From: Gemmatimonadaceae bacterium
Lineage (GTDB): Bacteria; Gemmatimonadota; Gemmatimonadetes; Gemmatimonadales; Gemmatimonadaceae
Length of the DNA: 10,445 bases
Assembly (NCBI GenBank): GCA_019689955.1
Contig: JADGGM010000044.1
Location: 1 to 10,445 of the forward strand
Direction: 5' to 3'
Shown in pieces: positions 1 to 6,405 of the stretch. Each line of letters begins with the position of its first letter. Position 1 is the first letter of the stretch. Made by a program: the position numbers and the translations under genes. The notes beneath the pieces are model-generated. The model worked only from the letters and a program-made list of their open reading frames with translations. It searched no databases and had not been told where the DNA came from.

Positions 1-774
1 CGCCGCGTTCCCGTGGGGGAGCGCGTCGCGCTCGGGCCGCGCGCGCGTTTCGCCCTCCGCCTCACGGCAACGGGATTCGTGTTCGGCTCGGAGGACGACG
101 CGCGCCGCGCCGGGACGATCCCCGGCACGCGGCTGGCGAACGCGGTGGCGCCGCTCGGCGTGACCGCGCAGCGCTACGAGAGCGTGCGCCCCGCGCCACG
201 CACCCCCCTCGGCGCGACGGCGCACACCCGCTTCCTCGTCTGCCCGTACGATCCCTCGGGGCGCGTGCGCGCGGCGAACGTGCTGCGGGTGCTCGCGCTC
301 CTCGTCCCGCGTCACCCCGACCTGCAGCTCGTCATGCTCGGCCCCGGCACCGAGGACGGCGACCTCCGCATGCACGCGGCCGCGCTCCGCATCACCAAGC
401 ACGTCACCTTCCTCGGCCCGCGCGACGACGCGCTCTCGATCTACGCGCTGGCCGACCTGGGGTGGGTCGTTGCGAACGGGGACAACGGTGCATTCGGGGC
501 GCTCGACCTCATGGGCTCGCGCGTGCCGGTGATCGCCGAGCGCGGGACTCCGGCGCAGCTGTACGTGCCCGACGGGATCGCCGGGCTGCTCCTCCCTCCC
601 GGCGGAGCGCACGAGGCCGCGGCCGCGATCGCGCGGCTGTTGGCGCACGAGGAGCAGCGGAGCGCGATGGGCGCCGCCGGGCGCACGAAAGTCGCGCGCG
701 ACCACTCCGAGACCGCGATGGTGGAGGCGTTCGAACGGGCCGCGGCGCTCGCGAGCGACCGGGCGCAGTGGTAG
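1..774 (+). CDS. GT-B fold glycosyltransferase (family 4-like), C-terminal part
   Basis: The frame is open from the first base and probably continues upstream; the GTG at 13 is unlikely to be the true start because the visible sequence begins inside the protein. The readable part is the C-terminal Rossmann half of a GT-B enzyme: a beta strand followed by a long helix (RFLVCPYDPSG, then a helix ending in RHPDLQLVMLGPG), the VTFLG strand, and the donor-binding loop with PVIAERG, YVPDG and GLLLPPGG. Such enzymes transfer a sugar from a nucleotide-sugar donor at the cytoplasmic membrane face. The usual EX7E donor motif appears as DX7D (Asp161 and Asp169 counted from base 1). The stop overlaps the start of the acyltransferase by 7 bases, so a role in envelope glycolipid synthesis is plausible but inferred. 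Substrate and acceptor cannot be read. Confidence 0.8.
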   Translation, partial: RRVPVGERVALGPRARFALRLTATGFVFGSEDDARRAGTIPGTRLANAVAPLGVTAQRYESVRPAPRTPLGATAHTRFLVCPYDPSGRVRAANVLRVLALLVPRHPDLQLVMLGPGTEDGDLRMHAAALRITKHVTFLGPRDDALSIYALADLGWVVANGDNGAFGALDLMGSRVPVIAERGTPAQLYVPDGIAGLLLPPGGAHEAAAAIARLLAHEEQRSAMGAAGRTKVARDHSETAMVEAFERAAALASDRAQW

Positions 775-1718
775 CCACGCGCGCGGACCGGGCCGCGCCC
801 ACGCCCTCGCTCGCGCATCGCGTGGAGTACGGCGCGCTCCGAACCGCGATCGGCGCGCTCGGCGTGCTCCGGTGGGAGCGGGCCGTGCGGGCGGGGGCGC
901 GCATCGGCGCGCTCGGCTACGCCCCGTTCCGCGTGCGGCGCCGCGTGGTCGAGCGGCAGATCGCCGCGGCGTTCCCGGAGCTCGACCCCGCGCGCGTGGC
1001 CACCATTGCCCGCGGCGCGTTCGAGCACCTGGGGCGCATCGCCGTGGAGACCGCGCTCCTCTCGCGCATCGGGCGGGCCGAAGTGCTGGGGCTCGTGGAA
1101 GGCGTCGACGGGTGGGACCTCTTCGAGCGGCTGCACGCAGAGGGGCGCGGGCTCATCCTCGTCACCGGGCACCTCGGGAACTGGGAGGTGGGGGGCGCGT
1201 ACGTCGCCGCGCGCGGGCTCCCCATCGACGCGGTGGCGCGCCGGATGGGGAACCCCCTCTTCGACGCGTACCTCACGCGCACCCGCTCTCGCCTCGGGAT
1301 GGCCGTCGTGCCCGACCAGGACGCCGTGCGCCGCACCCCGCGCGCGCTGGCGCAGGGGCGGGTCGTGGCGTTCGTCGCCGACCAGGCGGGGCTCACGCTC
1401 TCGTCGAGCTACATCCCCTTCTTCGGCCGCCCCGCGAAGACCCCGCGCGGCCCCGCGGTGTTCGCGCTCCGGTTCGGCGCGCCGCTCGTCTTCGGCGTCG
1501 CCGTGCGGCAGCCGGCGGGGACGTACCGGATCACGTTCGAGGAGATCCCCGTGCGCGACACCGGGGACCGTGAGGGGGACGTGGACCGCGTGCTCGAGGC
1601 GTACACGCGCACCCTGGAGCGGTGGGTGCGTCGGGTGCCGGAGCAGTATTTCTGGCATCACCGGCGGTGGAAGCGGCAACCCCCCGACACACCGCCGGAG
1701 CTGCGCGACCCCACGTGA
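768..1718 (+). CDS. LpxL/HtrB-family lipid A-type lysophospholipid acyltransferase
   Basis: A 316-residue protein of the LPLAT family that moves a fatty acyl chain from acyl-ACP onto a lipid A precursor or other glycolipid at the inner membrane. The catalytic HX4(D/E) motif is clear: His135 in GHLGNWE with Glu140. Other family blocks follow: VADQAG (203-208), the FFGRPAKTPRGPA segment (218-230), and the C-terminal PEQYFWHHRRWK (291-302). Length fits the family (about 300). An N-terminal amphipathic/membrane-associated helix lies around 20-55. The start is GTG at 768, overlapping the glycosyltransferase stop by 7 bases; the open frame runs further upstream but there it only shadows the glycosyltransferase. 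No clear Shine-Dalgarno is visible, so translational coupling is likely. Exact acyl donor and acceptor are unknown; lipid A is the best guess in a Gram-negative cell. Confidence 0.9.
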   Translation: MVATRADRAAPTPSLAHRVEYGALRTAIGALGVLRWERAVRAGARIGALGYAPFRVRRRVVERQIAAAFPELDPARVATIARGAFEHLGRIAVETALLSRIGRAEVLGLVEGVDGWDLFERLHAEGRGLILVTGHLGNWEVGGAYVAARGLPIDAVARRMGNPLFDAYLTRTRSRLGMAVVPDQDAVRRTPRALAQGRVVAFVADQAGLTLSSSYIPFFGRPAKTPRGPAVFALRFGAPLVFGVAVRQPAGTYRITFEEIPVRDTGDREGDVDRVLEAYTRTLERWVRRVPEQYFWHHRRWKRQPPDTPPELRDPT

Positions 1719-1990
1719 GCGGCGGGCGGGCACACCCGGAGCGCTTCGTCTCCGCGTCGGAGCTCGCCGAGTACGCGTACTGCCGGCGCGCGTGGTGGCT
1801 GCGCGCCGTGCGCGGCGCCACGTCGGCGGAGCAGGGGACGCGGTTCGGCGACGGCCACCGCGCCCACGCGCGCCACGGCGCCGGGCTCCGGTGGGCGCGC
1901 GTGGCGCAGCGCCTCGCCTGGGCCGCGGCGCTGGCGGCGCTCGTCGCCGCGCTCGCCGCGCTGGCCGCGACGCTCGGGCTCCTCCGGTGA
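1715..1990 (+). CDS. Cas4/Dna2-like nuclease, N-terminal chain with membrane helix
   Basis: A 91-residue protein matching only the N-terminal part of a Cas4/Dna2-like (DUF83-type) nuclease. SASELAEYAYCRRAWWLR (13-30) holds the first cluster cysteine (Cys23) in the typical Y-x-Y-C-x-R-x-W/F context, and GTRFGDGHRAH (41-51) holds the conserved His region (His48 or His51) that helps bind metal. From about 66 to 88 it is an Ala/Leu-rich membrane helix, then it stops. The catalytic D...EVK residues and the other three cysteines are missing and lie in the next gene. Start is GTG at 1715, overlapping the acyltransferase stop by 4 bases (GTGA); its own stop overlaps the next GTG in the same way. Arginines before the helix put the N-terminus in the cytoplasm. 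I infer that it works only as a partner of the following chain. Confidence 0.75.
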   Translation: MSGGRAHPERFVSASELAEYAYCRRAWWLRAVRGATSAEQGTRFGDGHRAHARHGAGLRWARVAQRLAWAAALAALVAALAALAATLGLLR

Positions 1991-2499
1991 CGACGGCCGT
2001 TCTCCTCGCCCTCGCGGCGCTCGCGCTCGCGGTGCTGAGCCTCGCGCTCCGGCGCCGCGCCCGGCTCCCCGGCCGGGTCGTGGCCAGCGATGTGGGGGGC
2101 GCGCCGCCCGTGCGCCTGCTCCGCTCCGCGCACTACGGCCTCTCGGGGAAGCCCGACTACCTGCTCGAGGAGCGCGGGCGCATCGTGCCGGTGGAGGTGA
2201 AGCCCACCCGCCGCGCCACGCGCCCCTGGCTCCGCGACGTGGTGCAGCTCGCCGCGTACTGCCTCCTCCTCAGCGAGAGCGAACCGCGCTTCGCCGGCTA
2301 TGGCTATTTGCGGTACGCGCACCATACTTTTCGCATCGACTTCACCGCATCGCTGAGAGACGAGTTGCTGCGCACCCTCGCCGCGCTCCGCGCCGACCTC
2401 ACGGCCGCCGACGTCGACCCCAACCACCACGACCCCCGCCGGTGCGCGCGCTGCGCGCTCGTCACCGTGTGCGGGAAGGTGGTGACGGGGGCATCGTGA
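1987..2499 (+). CDS. Cas4/Dna2-like PD-(D/E)XK nuclease, catalytic chain with membrane helix
   Basis: A 170-residue protein. An N-terminal membrane helix (about 4-21) is followed by LRRRAR, which by the positive-inside rule places the rest in the cytoplasm. The PD-(D/E)XK core reads GKPDYLL (Asp57), VPVEVKP (Glu70, Lys72) and QLAAYCLLL (Gln87, Tyr91), the last being the RecB/Cas4 QxxxY motif. Three cysteines near the end, Cys153, Cys156 and Cys162 in CARCALVTVC, match the C-terminal ligands of the Cas4/AddB-type 4Fe-4S cluster; the fourth is supplied by the preceding chain. Expected activity is metal-dependent single-strand DNA exonuclease or endonuclease. Start is GTG at 1987, overlapping the upstream stop (GTGA). 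The frame is open far upstream, but translated there it is Arg/Ala/Gly noise. No cas1, cas2 or CRISPR array is in the window, so this is a solo Cas4 relative. Confidence 0.85.
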   Translation: MTTAVLLALAALALAVLSLALRRRARLPGRVVASDVGGAPPVRLLRSAHYGLSGKPDYLLEERGRIVPVEVKPTRRATRPWLRDVVQLAAYCLLLSESEPRFAGYGYLRYAHHTFRIDFTASLRDELLRTLAALRADLTAADVDPNHHDPRRCARCALVTVCGKVVTGAS

Positions 2500-3374
2500 C
2501 GCGTCTCCTCTGGGCGCGCCTGCGCGGCGACTCGCGCGCGGTGATCGGGATGGCGGTCGTCGCCCTCCTCATCGCGCTCGCGCTCGCGGCGCCGCTGATC
2601 GCGCGCTACGACCCCACGGCGATCGACCTCGCGCACCAGTTCGAGCGCCCGTCGGCGGCCCACTGGATGGGGACGGACTTCCAGGGGCGCGACGTGTGGG
2701 CGCGGCTCGTGTACGGGGCGCGGGTCTCGCTCGCGGTGGGGTTCATCTCGCAGTCGATCGCGCTCACGCTCGGCGTGCTGCTCGGCCTCGTCGCGGGGTA
2801 CTACGGCCGATGGGTCGACGAGACGGTGATGCGCCTCGCCGACGTGACGCTCGCCTTCCCGACGCTCCTCCTCCTGATCGCCATGGTGGCGGCGCTCGAG
2901 CCGTCGCTCACGACGGTGTTCGTGACGATCGGCGTGGTGGGATGGGCGGGGATGGCGCGCCTGGTACGCGGGCAGGTGCTCGTGACGCGGCAGCTCGAGT
3001 TCGTGCACGCCGCGCGCGCGCTCGGCGCCACGGACCGGCGCATCCTCGCGCGCCACGTCCTCCCCAACGTGATCGCCCCGGTGGTGATCGCGGCGACGCT
3101 CGGCGTGGCCGGCGCGATCATGGCCGAGGCGGCGCTCTCGTTCCTCGGCCTCGGCGTGCAGCCCCCGACGCCGAGCTGGGGGTCGATGATCTCCGACGGA
3201 CGCGACCTGTTCCAGCTCCGCAACGCGCCGTGGACGTCGGTGTTCCCCGGGCTCGCGATCGGCGCCGCGGTGCTCGGCTTCAACCTCCTCGGCGACGCGC
3301 TCCGCGACGTGCTCGACCCGCGCACGCTCCTGGGGCCCGACGCGCGCGCCGCGCACGAGCGGGACGCTCCCTGA
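2496..3374 (+). CDS. dppC: DppC/OppC-type ABC transporter permease
   Basis: A 292-residue inner-membrane permease of the binding-protein-dependent peptide (dipeptide/oligopeptide/nickel) type. It has the short N-terminal tail with helix 1 at about 16-36, the family block HWMGTDFQGRDVWARLVYGAR (56-76), further helices around 80-102, 118-134, 138-158, 198-220 and 248-266, and the EAA loop EFVHAARALGA...LPN (169-191) that contacts the ATPase. The C-terminal segment ALSFLGLGVQPPTPSWG is highly typical of DppC/OppC. Start is GTG at 2496, overlapping the nuclease stop by 4 bases, with a G-rich stretch (2487-2491) just upstream as a possible ribosome site. The frame opens at 2442, but the earlier residues overlap the nuclease cluster cysteines. 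Neither the DppB-type partner permease, nor ATPases, nor a binding protein are in the window; they must be elsewhere if the transporter is functional. Substrate unknown. Confidence 0.92.
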   Translation: MTRLLWARLRGDSRAVIGMAVVALLIALALAAPLIARYDPTAIDLAHQFERPSAAHWMGTDFQGRDVWARLVYGARVSLAVGFISQSIALTLGVLLGLVAGYYGRWVDETVMRLADVTLAFPTLLLLIAMVAALEPSLTTVFVTIGVVGWAGMARLVRGQVLVTRQLEFVHAARALGATDRRILARHVLPNVIAPVVIAATLGVAGAIMAEAALSFLGLGVQPPTPSWGSMISDGRDLFQLRNAPWTSVFPGLAIGAAVLGFNLLGDALRDVLDPRTLLGPDARAAHERDAP

Positions 3375-3381
3375 CCTCGGC

Positions 3382-4545
3382 ATGGCCATGACCTACGACG
3401 TGCACCAACTCCGCGCGCGCGAGTTCCCGTGGACCGAACGCGATGGAGTCATCTACCTCAACCACGCCTCGACGGGGCCGTATCCTGCGCGCGCGCTCGC
3501 CACGGTGAACGAGATCAACGCGCTCCGCGCCGAACCGCACCGGCTCCCCGAGGAGCGCGAGCTGGCGATCGCCGCCCGCGCGCGCGAGCTCGCCGCGCGG
3601 CTCATCAACGCCTCGCCCGGCGAGATCGCGTGCACGGTGAACACGTCGTACGGGATCAACCTCGCCGCGCGGGCGCTGCCGCTCGCGCCGGGGGACGTGG
3701 TCGTCGCGCCGGACCGCGAGTTCCCGGCGAACGTGTACCCGTGGATGGCGCTCGAGCGGCGCGGCGTGCGGTTCGAGCGCGTGCCGTGCCGCGATGGGCT
3801 CCCCGACGAGGACGCGCTGCTCCGCGCGCTGGAGCGCCCCGAGGTCCGCGTGCTCGCGGTGTCGTGGGTCTCGTTCGCGACGGGGGCCCGTGTGGACCTC
3901 GCCGCGCTCGGCCGCGCGTGCCACGAGCGCGGGGCGTACCTGGTGGTGGACGCGATCCAGGGGGTCGGCGCCGCGACGCTCGACGTGCGCGCGTGCCACG
4001 TCGACATCCTCGCATGCGGCGGGCAGAAATGGCTCCTCGCACCGTGGGGGTCGGGCTTCGTGTACGTGCGCGAGGAGCTCGCGCGGACGTTGGAGCCGTT
4101 CGACGTGAGCTGGATGGCCATGCGCGGCTCGGACGACTTCACGCGGCTCGTGGACTACGACTTCACCTACCGCGACGACGCGCGCCGGTTCGAGATGATC
4201 ACGCTCCCCTATCAGGACTTCGCGGGGCTCAACGCGAGCCTCGAGCTGATCCACGAGCTCGGGGCCGCTGCCGTGGAGGCGCACATCGTGTCGCTCGTGG
4301 ACGACATCATCGCGTGGGCGACGTCGCGCAGCGACGTGCGGCTCGTGACGCCCAGGGAACGGGCGCGCCGGGCGGGGATCGTCTCTGTCGTTCCGCACGA
4401 CGTGCGTGCGGCGTCGGAACGGCTCGCGCGGGCCGGGGTCGCGCACTCGGTGCGCGAGGGGGCCATCCGGTTGTCCCCGCACTGCTACAACACGGCGGAC
4501 GAAGTGCGGCGCGCATTGGCGGTGATGACGGGGGAGGAACGCTGA
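3382..4545 (+). CDS. Class V PLP-dependent aminotransferase (cysteine desulfurase/isopenicillin epimerase-like fold)
   Basis: A 387-residue fold-type I PLP enzyme. N-terminal YLNHASTGPYP (25-35) is the class V substrate/PLP entry motif; TVNTSYGINLAA (85-96) the phosphate-binding region; VVDAIQGVGA (188-197) gives Asp190 for the pyridine nitrogen and Gln193; CGGQKWLLAPWGSGFVYV (212-229) holds the Schiff-base Lys216; and IRLSPHCYNT (362-371) gives the carboxylate-binding Arg363. The mobile catalytic-Cys loop of SufS/IscS desulfurases is missing: the chain runs almost directly from RAGVAHSVREG to the Arg363 strand. Cys368 sits where other members have F or M, after the Arg, and is not the sulfur-carrying Cys. 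So sulfur transfer is unlikely; an aminotransferase, lyase or epimerase role is possible, substrate unknown. Start is ATG at 3382 or 3388, 7 bases after the permease stop; no strong Shine-Dalgarno. Confidence 0.9.
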   Translation: MAMTYDVHQLRAREFPWTERDGVIYLNHASTGPYPARALATVNEINALRAEPHRLPEERELAIAARARELAARLINASPGEIACTVNTSYGINLAARALPLAPGDVVVAPDREFPANVYPWMALERRGVRFERVPCRDGLPDEDALLRALERPEVRVLAVSWVSFATGARVDLAALGRACHERGAYLVVDAIQGVGAATLDVRACHVDILACGGQKWLLAPWGSGFVYVREELARTLEPFDVSWMAMRGSDDFTRLVDYDFTYRDDARRFEMITLPYQDFAGLNASLELIHELGAAAVEAHIVSLVDDIIAWATSRSDVRLVTPRERARRAGIVSVVPHDVRAASERLARAGVAHSVREGAIRLSPHCYNTADEVRRALAVMTGEER

Positions 4546-4558
4546 GCAGCCTGGCCGC

Positions 4559-4574
4559 CGTCGTGAGCACGACG
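4559..4574. terminator. Short inverted repeat after the plus-strand operon, possible weak terminator
   Basis: CGTCGTGAGCACGACG is a perfect inverted repeat (6-bp stem with a GAGC tetraloop) starting 14 bases after the aminotransferase stop. There is no following T tract, so a strong intrinsic terminator is not supported. The rest of 4546-4590 shows nothing else I recognise. Confidence 0.25.
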
Positions 4575-4590
4575 AAGGCCCTCGCCTGCG

Positions 4591-4905
4591 GTGATGTCAA
4601 CATCGGGATCGGGTTCGGACCGGAGCAACCCGTCGGCGTCTTTTCCGCACACGACATCGCTGCTGACGTTTGATCACGACAGCTTCGTCATGCAATGGAT
4701 GATGACGATGCAGGCGACATTGGGTGGCCTCGTCAAGCACGTCGACAGCATGGACAAGAAGCTGGACCGAGTGGCAGACGAAGTCGCCAAGCATGGTCGT
4801 TGGATCTATGCGGCGAGCGTCGTCGTGGTACTTGGCGTCAGCGTTCTCGGCTTCCTGGTCAAGGCACTGTGGGACATCGCCACGGCGACGCTCGGCGTGT
4901 CGTGA
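4591..4905 (+). CDS. Small coiled-coil, single-helix membrane protein of unknown function
   Basis: Up to 104 residues. I do not recognise a family. From the N-terminus it has a low-complexity Ser/Gly/Thr region, a short amphipathic heptad-like helix LGGLVKHVDSMDKKLDRVADEVAKHG (44-69), one strongly hydrophobic helix (about 71-91), and a short tail. This layout resembles XhlA/holin-accessory or DUF1640-like small proteins, but only by architecture. The start is uncertain: GTG 4591, ATG 4594 or ATG 4690 all fit and none has a convincing Shine-Dalgarno; a start at 4690 would give 71 residues and keep the heptads and helix. By hand count the stretch is about 60% GC, far lower than neighbours, with codons such as TTG, GGT, CGA, GTA and CTT that neighbours avoid. 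It ends 4 bases from the convergent cobC stop. It may be a recent acquisition. Confidence 0.6.
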   Translation: MMSTSGSGSDRSNPSASFPHTTSLLTFDHDSFVMQWMMTMQATLGGLVKHVDSMDKKLDRVADEVAKHGRWIYAASVVVVLGVSVLGFLVKALWDIATATLGVS

Positions 4906-4909
4906 GGCG

Positions 4910-5611
4910 CTATGCAGTACCGAACCGGCACGTGCCGCGCACGAGCGCTGTGGCATTCGCGGCGTCCGTCTCTGCGCGCTCGTTCAGGCCGCGGAGCAGC
5001 GCCCCGCGCGGCGTGAGCTCGATCGTCGTGACGCTCGCGTAGTCGATCGGCTGCGCCATCGCGTCGGCGGGCGGCCACGCGAGGCAGTGCGCGAGCGCGG
5101 CGCGGATGCTCCCGGCGTGCAGCACGACGATGCGCGCGTTCGCCTGCGCGGTGCCGAGCACCCGAGTTGCGGCGGTCACGCTGTCGCGCATCTCGTCGAT
5201 CCACCCCCCCACCCGGCGCACGAGATCGAGGAACGACTCGCCCTCCGGCGGCGCGAACGTCACCCACTCTCGCGTCCATCGCTCCACGCGCGCCGGATCC
5301 TCCCGCCCGAGCTCGTCCCACGATCGATTCTCCCACGCACCGAAGGAGATCTCCCGGAGCCGCGCGTCGCGCACGATGGTGCACGGCCGTTCGGGCCACC
5401 CGCCGCGGACGAGCGACTCGGCGGTCTCGACCGCGCGCCGGAGATCGCTCGCCACCACGACCGGCGGCGGAGCCACGCGCGCCGCCAGGAAGGCGCCAAG
5501 CCGTGCCGCCGCATCCCGCCCGGCCGGCGTCAGCGCAGCGTCAGTGTGCCCGATGCAGTGGCCCGGTGGATGTTCCGATGCGCCGTGGCGCACGAGGTAC
5601 AGTCTCACCAT
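4910..5611 (-). CDS. cobC: Alpha-ribazole phosphatase-like histidine phosphatase
   Basis: A 233-residue phosphoglycerate-mutase-like histidine phosphatase. LVRHG (6-10) carries the phosphorylated His9 and Arg8; SDLRRAVETA (55-64) the second Arg region; LREISFGAWE (85-94) the acid residue Glu87 and the FGxWE block typical of CobC; and VLHAGSIRA (163-171) the second active-site His165. In this operon it most likely removes the phosphate from alpha-ribazole 5'-phosphate or adenosylcobalamin 5'-phosphate, the last step of nucleotide loop assembly. It is the last gene of the operon. The start is ATG at 5611 (7-base overlap with cobS) or the adjacent GTG at 5608 (GTGA, 4-base overlap). The open frame runs on past 5611 inside cobS but is a shadow there. 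The histidine phosphatase family is broad, so the substrate rests on the context. Confidence 0.88.
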   Translation of the reverse strand: MVRLYLVRHGASEHPPGHCIGHTDAALTPAGRDAAARLGAFLAARVAPPPVVVASDLRRAVETAESLVRGGWPERPCTIVRDARLREISFGAWENRSWDELGREDPARVERWTREWVTFAPPEGESFLDLVRRVGGWIDEMRDSVTAATRVLGTAQANARIVVLHAGSIRAALAHCLAWPPADAMAQPIDYASVTTIELTPRGALLRGLNERAETDAANATALVRGTCRFGTA

Positions 5612-6405
5612 GCGAGGTGGACCCCGATCACGTCGAGGTGCGCCGCCGCCACGAGGTACGTCGCGACCTCCACGAGCACGACCGTCGCGCCCAGGCAGTC
5701 CCCCGTCACGCCGCCGATCCGCCGCCGATAGAAGCGCCCGCTCAACCACACGAGGAGCATCGCCACGGGCACCGCGATCAGCGCGCGCCCGCGGAGCGTG
5801 ATGCCGGCCGCCGCGAACGCGACCGCCGAACCGCCGGCGACGCGCGCGGGCGTGACGTCGTTCGCGAATGCGCTCCCGGTGCCCCCCTCGGCGCGGGCAT
5901 AGGAGTGCCGCCAGAGGAGAGGGAGGCTCGACCACCGCGCCAGCGCGTGCGCCGCGATCAACGTCCGCACCACCGCCCCCGTCCCCGCATCGGCGATCGC
6001 GAGCAGCGCCACGAGCCGCGCGGCGATCGTCACGACGAGCGCGAGCGCTCCGTACGAGCCGACGCGGCTGTCCTTCATGATCGTGAGCACCTGCTCGCGC
6101 GTCCACCCGCCGCCGAAGCCGTCGGCCACGTCGGCCAGGGCGTCCTCGTGCAGCGCCCCGGTCGCCCAGATCGCGCCGACGATGGCGAGCGTGACCGCGA
6201 CCGGGGCGGGCCAGAGCGCGCGCGCCCCCGCGTAGAGCGCCCCCGCCCACGCGCCCACGATGATCCCGACCGCGGGGAAGTACGGCATGGACCGCGCGAG
6301 ATCCCCCGCGTCGTGGCCGACCCACCGGGGGGACGGCATGCGCGTGAGGAACGAGAGCGCGACGCACAGCAGCCGCAGGGGCGTCGTCCGCGCGGCCCCG
6401 GCCAT
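5605..6405 (-). CDS. cobS: Adenosylcobinamide-GDP ribazoletransferase (cobalamin synthase)
   Basis: A 266-residue polytopic inner-membrane protein that joins adenosylcobinamide-GDP with alpha-ribazole (phosphate), releasing GMP. The N-terminal FLTRMPSP and MPYFPAVGIIVG blocks (19-51) are typical. The catalytic, acid-rich loop ALHEDALADVADGFGGG (84-100) is followed by IMKDSRVGSYG (109-119), and GGVTGDCLGA (231-240) is the C-terminal signature. About six hydrophobic helices lie between these. Length is in the family range (about 250-270). The start is ATG at 6405, sharing one base with the cobT stop (TGATG); a GTG at 6408 directly before it is also possible. The product is the substrate of CobC, encoded just downstream. 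Confidence 0.95.
   Translation of the reverse strand: MAGAARTTPLRLLCVALSFLTRMPSPRWVGHDAGDLARSMPYFPAVGIIVGAWAGALYAGARALWPAPVAVTLAIVGAIWATGALHEDALADVADGFGGGWTREQVLTIMKDSRVGSYGALALVVTIAARLVALLAIADAGTGAVVRTLIAAHALARWSSLPLLWRHSYARAEGGTGSAFANDVTPARVAGGSAVAFAAAGITLRGRALIAVPVAMLLVWLSGRFYRRRIGGVTGDCLGATVVLVEVATYLVAAAHLDVIGVHLAW

Noticed and set aside
1006..1986. Upstream extension of the catalytic nuclease chain in the same open frame
   Set aside because: Translated there it is Arg/Ser/Ala noise overlapping the acyltransferase and the first nuclease chain; GTG 1987 with its GTGA overlap is a better start.
1715..2499. CRISPR-Cas locus suggested by the Cas4-like genes
   Set aside because: No repeat-spacer array and no cas1, cas2 or effector genes are visible anywhere in the window; only a solo Cas4-like nuclease is supported.
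3280..4482. 400-codon minus-strand open frame opposite the aminotransferase
   Set aside because: Arg/His/Glu-rich product with no recognisable fold, fully covered by a well-supported PLP enzyme on the other strand.
4483..4491. Cys368 of the aminotransferase as a desulfurase catalytic cysteine
   Set aside because: It lies five residues after the carboxylate-binding Arg363, in the position of a Phe or Met in relatives, not in the active-site loop that precedes that Arg in SufS.
4926..4937. Perfect 12-base palindrome CGGCACGTGCCG near the convergent gene ends
   Set aside because: It is inside the cobC coding sequence, has no loop and no T tract, and such palindromes occur by chance in GC-rich DNA; not enough for a terminator or operator.
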